In this document: positions 48,672-57,435 of the stretch, one piece after another
Numbering within the stretch: position 1 is the stretch's first letter
Layout: each line of letters starts with the position of its first letter
NCBI RefSeq assembly: GCF_000208745.1
Contig: NC_030853.1
Coordinates: 1,223,948-1,287,947, forward strand
Length of the DNA: 64,000 bases
DNA from: Theobroma cacao
Lineage: Eukaryota; Streptophyta; Magnoliopsida; Malvales; Malvaceae
Direction of reading: 5' to 3'
Notes under the pieces: model-generated
Told to the model about the DNA's origin: nothing
Database searches by the model: none
Seen by the model: only the letters and a program-made list of their open reading frames with translations
Translations under genes and position numbers: made by a program

Positions 48672-50924
48672 ATGGAGGAGGCAAGTGAAGAAAAGAAAGG
48701 AAGCGGTAGAAGCAAAGAAGGGACCGATTTGTTGGGGCCTCCAACCTTTACGGAGCTCCCAAACGGCAGGCTCAAGTGCGTAGAGACAGGCCACGAGATG
48801 GTTGTTAAAGACAAGGATTCCTATGCTCAGAGCAAACGTTGTCGTTTAGGCCTCATCGACTTTGCTTTGTCTCACTCTAAGCCTCCTCTCAACCTGTTCA
48901 AACAAGACCCTCTTTCCCGGTAAAAGAAAAACCGAAGCTTTCTTCCTTTAATTAGATGAATTGCGTTTAAGCTTTTCTTTATAATAAAATAGAGAACCAA
49001 TTTTTATTCTTTTTTGCCAAATGTTTGAACTATTTATTTAAGTTATATAAAGAAAAGGGTTATCAAAGATTGAAACTTTTAGCTAAAGGGAGTTATTCTA
49101 TGAAGACCCAGAATTAAAAAAAGCATAAATTCATGTTTATGGTTAGAAATTGGAAGCATTTTCAATTTTTTTTAAGTAAAAAAACAATGGTTTTGGAAGA
49201 GATGAAATCTAACCTCTAGAAAGGTAGATATTTTAAATGGGACTTGGTTGATTGCCAATGCCAGTTTCTGTTTTGAGATTCCAATTTCCAAAAGTTCATA
49301 ATATAGCCAAAATTGAGCATTCCATTAGGGTGAATTTCTACTATGTTTAGTCTTTCCTTTTTTTTTTCTTTTGATATTCCAAGGGGGAAGGGGAAATGCA
49401 GGAGCTGGGGCTAGAACCCCAGCCTTGTAGGAACCATCTAGGCCAAGCTCCGGGTTCACTTTCATGTGTTTCCTGCTAATATGTATTAGGGTGTTGTTAT
49501 GTGTTTTTGATCATTTGTTTAGTTTCACTTTCACGTGTTTTCTGCGAATATGTTTCTAACTTCCTATTTGTTTGTTTTTCAGTTCAAAGTTGATTTGTAA
49601 GCTAACTGGTGATACTGTCAATAAGTCCGAGGAACATATTTGGAAGCATATCAATGGGAAGCGATTTCTCAACAAATTAGGTTAGTGTTGCTCTTGAGTT
49701 CAGTGGTTCATACATTAATTAGCATATGTTGTGATAATTCCTGGGGAATTCTTGTGAACAGAGCAAAAGGAAATGGAAAAGGAGTTAGCGAATGAAACCA
49801 TGGCAGAGGAAGGTCAGCAGAAGCCAAAGCAAGAAAAAAAGAAGAAGAATAAGAAGAAGGAAAAAGCAGTTGAAGAAATTGTCTCGGAAGTTAGGGATTC
49901 TGCTGAAAATGAAAGTGATTCTGAAGAACTTGAGTTCTGGATGCCCCCAGTGGGTGATCGTTGGGACTTTGATGATGGAGGAGATCGATGGGGTTCTGGT
50001 TCAGAGTTGGAGGAAAGTGATGAAGAAAATGATACAGGTGCGCTCAGCCTCTGTAGTCAGCAGAGATACTTTTTATTTTTAAATAATCTAGGATCAAAAT
50101 TTGCACTTTATAGTTTATGCTATATTTATGATGTCAATCTTTAGCATGAATGAGAATAGTGGACACTAAGGATGAGAATTTGTAGAATGAATTGTAGAAT
50201 GAATTTGTTCATCATGTTCAATTTGTCAGCAGCTTGCTTCTCCAGCCACGTTTATAGCTATCAAACCCTAATATTAGACAGACTCTTTTGGTTGTTAATC
50301 TCTTTTACAAGAAGTAATATGGTCATTATAAACTATCAGATGATTGATCAGGGAATCTCACATTTAAATTATTGGATTTAATACTTCTTAGAGATGTTAA
50401 GAGGGTGTGCTAAGTTACTACTTTTATTAGCTTTCTCTGTAGATTGTTGAAATTGTTCAAACTTGTTCTGCTGCTAAATGTAAGTTTACAACAATTAAAA
50501 ATTACGTAAGATTCTATTGGGACCATATTTTACAAGCACAATTCATTTCAGTGCAAAACTTGTTGGGTTTAAAAAATTGGTTGCTTTAAGTTGCCAGGAG
50601 CTGATTTAGAAATTTTTGTTGAGCTGTCTGATTTCATGTGATTGTGTCTGGTCCTCTTAATTTCATGTATTTCCTTCATCAGAGGTGGCAGTTGAAGATG
50701 GTGGAAAGGAGTCAGAAGAGCTTTCTACACGGTATAGTGCATCATTTTTTGTTTATGATCCTTCTATGTTTGTCATCTCTGAGGAGCTTTGCTTTTTCTT
50801 CTTCACATTAATGCATAGCTAATCTGTTCTTGCCCCTTGTTGCAGAACGAAGAGAATGTCCATAGAAATTGGACCCGGCAGCTTTGCCTCTAGGAAGAAG
50901 AAGAGTCGGAAAAACACAAGCTAA
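48672..50924 (+). CDS. SURF2 (surfeit locus protein 2) family protein
   Basis: Five coding exons (48672-48919, 49583-49680, 49762-50037, 50683-50731, 50846-50924) encode 249 residues. SURF2 proteins are conserved in eukaryotes, and their role in plants is not established. The N-terminal domain contains LLGPPTFTELPNGRLKC, GHEMVVKD, CRLGLIDFALSH and the repeat-like CKLTGDTVNKSEEHIWKHINGKRF, all typical of the family. Exon 3 encodes a basic run (KQEKKKKNKKKEK) followed by an acidic, tryptophan-containing stretch (EFWMPPVGDRWDFDDGGDRW). The C-terminus is basic (RKKKSRKNTS), suggesting a nuclear or nucleolar protein (inference). The start at 48672 gives MEEASEEKKG; the open frame in another phase upstream is a shadow. 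Intron 1 carries a SINE-like insertion. By recollection the Arabidopsis counterpart is At5g14440. Confidence 0.9.
49350..49460 (-). mobile_element. tRNA-derived SINE relic in SURF2 intron 1
   Basis: On the minus strand a polymerase III A-box-like word (GAGCTTGGCCTAGATGGTT, about 49438-49456) is followed about 30 bp later by a B-box-like word GGTTCTAGCCCC, and then by an A-rich tail (the plus-strand T run near 49352-49364). Spacing and order are those of the tRNA-like head of plant SINEs. The body between the B box and the tail is very short, so this is a truncated or minimal copy. No intact tRNA fold is claimed. Confidence 0.6.
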
Positions 50925-51965
50925 CCCTTGCGCCTTCTGAAGCAGAGATTTTTTGGTCTGTAATTCATCAACAATTCTTTCAGTTCTGAATAGAACTTTG
51001 TAAGACCTCTGGATCAAATGGTTTTCTTTGTAGTAATTTAACTCGCTTATTTGTTTGTACTTGATTTCTGTCTCTACTTTGTGGATGCTTACCCTCTTCC
51101 GGTCTTCCCCATAATGTTCAAGAACTAGGAAGTTTAGAACATTAACGAATTCCGATATCAGAAATATTCAGAGCGATTGAGCAAAAGTTTAAGGGAAAAA
51201 TCAATCTACTTATGCCTGCAAAGTATCAGAATTTGGGAATAGATTAGAAGTAGCAAGTATCAGAATGACTTGCTGCTATAAGATTTAGAAAGATGATGTT
51301 GGTTTCTCGAACGCCTTTAGTAAGAAGCAGAGGTATAGCCTCACTGCAGAATTTCCAAACCATCCATAGATTTAGAGCTTAAGCCTCCATCCTCTTAGGA
51401 GTAACAACCGTTAGGCCAATTAACTCATGTCTCCACAACAAGATTGAAATTTTTATATTGTGTAAGGTCCAATATGAAATGGAATGATAATTCATGTGCA
51501 ATCCCACTTAATACACTAAATTCCATCAAAGGTTTAATTAGTTCAGCGATATGCTGACATCCTACCAAATCTCCTAGTTGCAAAGGAATCGTTATGCCTA
51601 CCTGTGAAAGGAAACGGTCTGTCGCCATGAAAGCAAGATGGAAAAAACGAGAGCATCAATTAAGCCAAACAAATTCACTAAAAAAAAAGTATACACATTC
51701 CTCTGCCTTTTTCCTTCTTGATTCATTGAAAAGATTTGAAAATTAGTTTTGAATTGAAACAAGGAAAAGAAAAGAAACTGTCTGTTTTATGGAATAATCA
51801 GTTCTTTGTAAGATGAAAGTTCAAGACTTTGCGAAAGCAGTCCCATCCGACAAACTCCACAGGCCAAAACACGTAGAACCCACATCGAGAAACTGAGTGG
51901 CTTGGCAAGAAAAGGCCAGTTCGAGTGGGGTCCGAGTCGACTCAGGGCAAGTCAAGCAGAAGGAG
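50925..51965. other. Spacer between SURF2 and Sel1 genes
   Basis: About 50925-51100 is SURF2 3' UTR. A pseudo-exon of a uridine kinase-like gene lies at 51213-51375 (listed separately). A 67-codon minus-strand frame at 51425-51628 is not recognised and may be chance. The last 150 bases are the leader of the Sel1-repeat gene. Confidence 0.55.
51213..51375 (-). pseudogene. UKL (uridine kinase-like) exon fragment, broken
   Basis: This 160-bp stretch matches about 61671-61848 of the uridine kinase-like gene in the same orientation, at roughly 90% by eye. It includes the intron words AAGTATCAGAATTTGGGAATAG and the exon encoding about LLLSKGVRETNIIF. The copy lacks the AG acceptor found at 61822-61823 (the bases read TTGG) and has lost one base in the codons matching GTGAAGGCT, which shifts the frame. 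No neighbouring UKL exons are present. It is therefore a dead fragment, left by a duplication or insertion. Confidence 0.8.
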
Positions 51966-53063
51966 ATGGATAGCCGGGGTGACCGGGATCGAATTCCGCT
52001 GGCTCAGGTGGTTTCTGAGTTGGCAAAAGGATGGTTTCAAGACGCTGTGAAGGAGGCCAGGGCTGGTGATACCAATATGCAAGTCCTTGTTGGACAGATG
52101 TATTGCACTGGCTTTGGTGTTCCTAAAGATGTCCAAAAGGTAACCCTTTCTATTTTTCCACGCAAATTTTAGTTATGGAATCATTTTTTTTCTATGTTTG
52201 GTGTTATAGATGCTTGAAAAAGGGCTAATGTGATTCATTTTTGTAGCTTTTCATGTTGGTATGATTCTGTCCTGGTGTTCTTTGTTTTGTTGGGACTCTT
52301 GTTTGATTCATTTCCCTTTGTGGTGTGGTTACTTTATAGTCTTATGGATGCTTTGGAAAGGGCTCATTTGATTCGTTTTGGTTTATTTTCATGTTGGAAT
52401 AATTTATCCTGTTTTCTGTATTTTTCTCGGGATTCTTTAGTTTTATGATGTGTGATTATCATCAGAGTCATTGCATGGTTTGCTCATTTTGCTTTTCATT
52501 TAACTGTTGAGAAGAGTGGGGATTTGGATCTTATATCTATTTCTCTTTTTTGGGTATTTCCACTGTCACTTAATGGAATATTCATTGAAATCTGAACTTT
52601 ACAAGCCCACCATGTTGTTTATATCTCTTGCATTTCTCTCCAAAGAATTGGTGCTTGATGTTTCAGAGCTTATTCCTGTGTTGGTGGATGTTACCACTTA
52701 CCAGGGAGGCCTCCATCCTTTTTTCAATTTCTAATTTGCTACTAGACTACTCTTCCTTGTTGCCAGTTATTGTTACTTTATTTCTTGGTTGTATCACGTA
52801 TATATGATACCCTTTGTGAACTTGAGAATCCTGACTGTATTAGTTAAATCCTTTCTTCGGAAATTAGGGTTGTGCTTGAATTGGTAAAGCTTCAAGGAAG
52901 CGTTCTTCAGTTTGGAAAGTTAGTGATAAGCATCCAGGTACAGGGACTCTCTCTCTTAGAGTAGGGTCATTAACTGCTTTCAGAATTGATCTTTCTTGGG
53001 TTTCCTTCAGGTTATGATGCAAGTGACTCAGACTCTGAAGAATTGAAGCGTGATGCAAAATAA
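51966..53063 (+). CDS. Small Sel1-repeat protein, reading frame broken by an in-frame TGA
   Basis: Three exons (51966-52139, 52868-52937, 53011-53063) would give a 98-residue protein if the in-frame TGA at 52877-52879 (codon 62) were sense. The family has one Sel1-like helical repeat (here VLVGQMYCTGFGVPKDVQK), a basic SRKRSSVWKV stretch and an acidic tail (DASDSDSEEL). Its function is unknown to me. The TGA sits where the Sel1 consensus carries a tryptophan (TGG), so one G-to-A change explains it. Everything else looks intact: exon phases, GT-AG sites, start and stop. It could be a recent nonsense allele, a sequencing error, or a gene spliced to a later in-frame AG (before CGTTCTTCAG), which would skip the stop. 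Without the fix the product is 61 residues. The start is the first ATG; the frame is open upstream only through a GTG. Confidence 0.7.
52205..52440. repeat. Tandem duplication in Sel1-gene intron 1, period about 138 bp
   Basis: GATGCTTGAAAAAGGGCTAA near 52209 is echoed by GATGCTTTGGAAAGGGCTCA near 52346. Both are followed by a TTGATTC-type word, a TCATGTTGG word and an ATTCTGTCCTGG/ATTTATCCTG word. The copies are diverged but collinear, and lie wholly within the intron. Confidence 0.6.
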
Positions 53064-54298
53064 GGTCAAACTGGTATTGCTTTCAAAATTATCCATGAAC
53101 ATGCAAGTCGTTTCCAATCATTGGATAACTAACATTTTGTTAGTGTCTCTCTGTTTATGTTACTTAAAGAAAACAGATATTTTCCTCATTGATGGAATTA
53201 TCAGACATGATTATGATAGTTATCTTGATTTTGATCCCTGTTATGGATCCTTTAATTACCCCATTTTTGTGCCTCACTCAATTATTTTTAGGTTACTTTT
53301 GAGATTTCTGACCACAGGTCTATCTCTTGTATTAGTGCACCTTGCCCTGTGGCCAGCCTTTTGATGTATAAAATTGGCCAGTGATCTTTGGTAATGACTA
53401 GTAAAGATCTTTCTGTTGATTGCTGTATCTGGGGAATTCTGTTGAGTGATTGTTTATATGCATCTTGCTTCCGCATTTGGAATTAGTAGTTTTCCCAAAT
53501 GGCATGTCATTATGGGTGAATTAGTTCCTAAAGTTTATTAAGCACAAAATAGTAGTTCATTGTTGTTCCTGATACATGTCCAGAAGTGGTTTACCTCTTT
53601 TCTTTGGTTAACCATGAGAATAATGAATATAATTGCAGATGTTACTGTATTGAAAATATAGATGTCTTGTGTGTGGTTGATTCTGAGCTATTCTGTTCCT
53701 CCACCTTCTGCAGTGTGTTCTGGGTCATGTGTCCTCATTTCCAGGATTTCCTTGCCAACAGAGAGATGGTTTTTATTTCTTTCCACTCATTCTTTTTTTA
53801 CTGCCATTTGTGACCTTTTCTATGTTTTTGTTAGCATTTTTTCTCTTCCAACTCTTGCTGTATTTGTTATTGAGATCATAGGTTGTGACAAGATTTTTCT
53901 TTAAAGAATTTTCATGCATGGGCATTTTTTGTTATTTGTTGTGGTATTTTTACAGAAAATCTTTGCAATCTATGTTGACTGGAAACTTACATGGAGCTGT
54001 GGTCATATGCATGCTTTGGTTGGCCAACATGAACATGCCTTTCAGTCCGTCACTGATGGTGTGTTATATGCTGCCAAATAGTTGTGTATGCCTCTGAATA
54101 ACATTGTTTTCACAACTTTATTTCATTCCACTATCTTACATAAACAATGGAAGTATGAAGAGAGCAAAGACAGGAAAAAGGATGTACATATATCAAATGG
54201 TAATTGCACATGCAACCACACCCCAAAATAAGAATAATCCATAAATTCTGTTCATCCGTTCCACTCCCCAATATGTTTTGGTTCAATAAGGACAATGT
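53064..54298. other. Convergent spacer between Sel1 and nuclease genes
   Basis: The two flanking genes converge here. The region includes their 3' UTRs, T-rich unrecognised DNA (53480-53880) and, at 53883-54010, one copy of a duplicated segment (listed separately). Frames of 60-104 codons in this spacer show no recognisable protein. Confidence 0.55.
53883..54010 (+). repeat. Dispersed duplicate, second copy at 56464-56660
   Basis: Shared words in the same order are TGTGACAAGATTTTT(C/G)TTTAAAGAA, TTTCAT, TTGTTTTGGTATTTT-like, and TTTTTGCAATCTATGTTGACTGGAAA followed by (C/A)TTACATG(G/A)AGCT. The two copies flank the nuclease gene on both sides and lie in the same orientation. Copy 2 carries an insertion of about 60 bp. 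The origin is unknown; it fits the pattern of local duplications between 51 and 62 kb. Confidence 0.65.
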
Positions 54299-56154
54299 TT
54301 ATCTCCCTTCTCGTCTGTCCTTCCTCCACTCCCATGGCTTCTCAGGGTTTGATGATGCCCAGAGTCCGATTCGCTTTGCTCGAGCCTCCTTTTCCCACTA
54401 TTATAACATAACTTATAAAGATCAGAATCAAGAGTTCTCAATTGACGGGTAAGAATGAACAAAAGTTGTTGTTTACTCACAGTTGCAAGTTCAATGCGCT
54501 GGTCATAGGCTGCATAATGCCATGCAAGTCCTTTCTTTAACATTATTTCCTATGATAGAGAGATTAGTAGATTAATTAGCTCATACTAGGTCAATCAAAT
54601 GTATGCTATTAAATCGTCTACCTGCACAAAAATGCCGTTGCAGTACACATCTGCAACGCAGCGACCATAACGATCTTCCCCATAGACAAGCACTCTCAAA
54701 CACTTGCCATTAACAAGCTTAACCAACTCCTGTTTGGCTTCTTTTCCATATGGCATTGAATTCTCAGGTGCATCGATACCCCTGTTTTCAATAACCATCA
54801 CTTCATAAGTTTAGGATATAGAAGATTGAACTCCTACAAGTAGATAATGTTACCTTAGTCGAATTCGATACTTTCGAGCAAGAATCTCTTCATTTTGAAT
54901 ATTTATGACCCTGGTTATAGATGACTGTTAGAAACCATTGTCCACAATTGGTAGTACTTAAATACTTTTATGAACAGGATTTGATTAGGGGAAGTTAAAT
55001 AGCTAACTGGTATCCTAATTCAATAATTTTCTGCCGAAGTTCGTCTGCCCTGGCATAATTTTTCTTAGCACGAGCTTTTGATCTACGGACAGCAGCCAGA
55101 AGAACATCTCTAGGTACGCTTGATGACTCCCTAGGATCAGCAGTGTTCACATACACATTTATACCATCCCCATCTGGCACCGTACTTCCATCTACCTGAT
55201 TAAGTTAGAGAATGTTTCAGTTTCAAATCCACAATATAACTAAAAGACTTTTTATATAAATTTTGTTGATTAGATCATCCTTACTGGTAGTGTATGCATT
55301 TCAAACTCCACCCCTTCAGGCAATTTTGTTGGACCTTCAGAAAAAATTTCCACCGGGGTTGAAGGATAAGGAAGACCATAGAATTCCAGTAAACCCTTAA
55401 TACATTAGAACACAGAGCATCCCTGCAATGCATTAATTCTTTTTCCTTCTATTCTAATAAAAATGGAACAAGAACAAAGTTTTGAGACTGTTGGCATTTT
55501 GTACCTCAACATCTGCCTTTTGATGTCTACTCAAGGTCTGAATAATAAGCCTAGCAACCTCTTCAGGCGTTTTGGGTGGAGGCTTTGCTTCTCTCCATGC
55601 CTGGAGTAGCTTTCCATACCTTAACGTTAATAATTTAGACAGATCATAAATTCAGAAAGTGGAAATGAACAGGATTATTGTTCATAATCAAATAAGAAAT
55701 TCAAATTATTCCATCAACGGATACACTCTCTGAGACAGATTATTCATGCTAGTTACCACTTAGCCTGAGCCTTCCTCGATGATACAACATGCTGACTGAG
55801 ACCTTCAGGAACCTGAAACCAGTTTACAATTTAATGAACTGATGACCAAATTTGACAAACAGATTTCACTGTTTAGCTAACAAAGTTTAGAAAGGAAATG
55901 TGGAAAAGACACGAATTAACCCATAACTACTAAATAAAATTACTGTGCGCACACAGAACAAGAAAAGAGGGCTGGATTGCTCCCGGAATGCTCATGAAAT
56001 CTACCTGGGAGGTGATTTCAAAGTTGAAGAGATCATGGGCAAGAGCTGAAACCCCAGAAGCAGTTGTGGTATAAGGGGGTCCTAGAGAATCAGAATCTCC
56101 TGCGGTGGTGGGTTTGCAACATTTTCCGTATAGGAACCTAAGAGCATTTCCCAT
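54299..56154 (-). CDS. CAN: CAN-type staphylococcal-like nuclease (Ca2+-dependent)
   Basis: Nine coding exons (transcript order 56005-56154, 55757-55812, 55505-55619, 55285-55395, 55008-55195, 54854-54910, 54622-54781, 54481-54549, 54299-54397) encode 334 residues, close to Arabidopsis CAN1 and CAN2. These enzymes are Ca2+-dependent nucleases acting on RNA and single-stranded DNA, and are membrane-associated through lipid anchors. The N-terminus [14 protein letters not shown] has the Gly2 needed for N-myristoylation and Cys13/Cys14 for palmitoylation. The staphylococcal-nuclease domain covers about residues 145-325. Its catalytic set is present: Asp154 in PDGDGI, Arg224, Asp229 and Glu232 in RLRGIDAPE, and Arg266 in EDRYGR. 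All joins are GT-AG. A degraded copy of the 5' half of this gene lies at 60690-61278. No defect in this copy is visible. Confidence 0.93.
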
Positions 56155-57212
56155 GTTGGTATCTTCTCAAATTCTCAACCTGAACTTTTGCACTAGCAGA
56201 GCTTTTGGGGACCGAGGAGACGAGAATGCTCGGAGAAAAGCACAGGAAGACTTCCCGTAGACTTATGTACTCTTTTATAGTCAAAGCATCCAATGAATTA
56301 AATGCAAATTCCTGATGGTACTGCTCACCTTTGCTCTTGACAATATTTTATTAGTATTCTTGTTCCTTGTCACCCTTAGGACCAATGATTCTTTTCTATT
56401 TTGGCACATAGGAGAGATAGAAGTAGGTGATAGAAGTAGGTAGAGATAGAGTAATTTAATTGACTGTGACAAGATTTTTGTTTAAAGAAATTTCATTCAA
56501 GGACATTTTCTTGTATTTGTTTTGGTATTTTATGGATTGCAGCAGAGTATAAAATGAATTCCTTTTCGTTTTTCTTAAAATGACCCTCAATGATTTGATT
56601 TCTGAGAAAATTTTTGCAATCTATGTTGACTGGAAAATTTACATGAAGCTCTGTTCCTGGACTCCTACCACATTATGACTGGCTGGCAAAAATATGCTGA
56701 TTTGATTTATGAGGAAATCAAATCAGTCTGTTGACTGGAAAATTTACATGAAGCTCTGTTCCTGGACTCCTACCACATAAGACTGGCTAACAAAAATATG
56801 CCAGTGAATCGTACCCTGTTCCAATAGACATACAAACACAATGGACCATCCCATAATCTTTACACTACAACTAAATTGAAAATTGACAGACATTGCATGC
56901 ACCCGAAGCCAGTAGCAAGCAGAAACAAAACCTGCAGGGCAGCCTGTTTCCTTTTCTTGCTTCGCCTTGCGCACATTCTCTACTTGTAGACAATCTGCAA
57001 TTACCCACATTATAACAGCCACTTCCACAAAATATGACCCTGTCTCCTGCCAACCCTATCTCTTCCAACCAACTTACCCACCAATCCTTGCCATCCAGCA
57101 TTCCAATGGTTAACCTATCATCCATGTTTCATCCAAATCTGGTTCGTTCCATCATAACAATATTCCATTTCATCTCCGCCATCACCCTATTCCATCCAAG
57201 AGCATCCACCTA
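56155..57212. other. Upstream region of nuclease gene, with duplications
   Basis: Includes the promoter and leader of the nuclease gene, the second copy of the segment seen at 53883-54010 (56464-56660), and a direct repeat with a period of about 108 bp. Frames at 56744-57125 on the minus strand show no recognisable protein. The right edge touches the copia LTR. Confidence 0.55.
56464..56790 (+). repeat. Second copy of the 53883 segment plus a 108-bp tandem repeat
   Basis: 56464-56660 is the partner of 53883-54010. Within and after it, GTTGACTGGAAAATTTACAT followed by GAAGCTCTGTTCCTGGACTC occurs at about 56623 and again at about 56731, with the word AAAATATGC at both ends. The two copies differ at only a few bases, so this inner duplication is much younger than the outer one. 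Confidence 0.75.
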
Positions 57213-57435
57213 CTGAAAACACATAGCCAAAGTGAAGAGTTTGAATACTCTCTGGGAATGGTTTTATTGATTAGTATTCTGTGTTTATATACAAGTTACA
57301 ACATCAATATAAAAGGAAAAACTATCTGTACAATGAAGTGTATTGTCTAAATAAAGGTAATGTCCTATAACTAGGCCTACGCTTAAGGAAATCAGATCAC
57401 TAAGTATAGGCCTACGATTAAGGAAATATATCTCC
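57213..57435 (-). repeat. Single LTR of the copia relic
   Basis: Read on the minus strand, the segment contains a TATA-like word (TTGTATATAAAC, about 57285-57296), then AATACTAATCAATAAAACC with an AATAAA polyadenylation word, and it ends in a TTTTCA word at about 57213, the form expected at the end of a copia LTR. Near its inner edge two copies of a TAGGCCTACG(C/A)TTAAGGAAAT word lie 46 bp apart. No partner LTR is found at the other end. Confidence 0.65.

Noticed and set aside
48541..48814. Several overlapping minus-strand frames over the SURF2 first exon
   Set aside because: They are antisense shadows of the conserved SURF2 reading frame.
51425..51628. 67-codon minus-strand frame between SURF2 and the Sel1 gene
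   Set aside because: No recognisable family, no splice partner found, and length is within chance expectation.
56744..57125. Minus-strand frames of 84-94 codons between the nuclease gene and the LTR
   Set aside because: No domain, and part of the sequence is the young 108-bp duplication; treated as non-coding.
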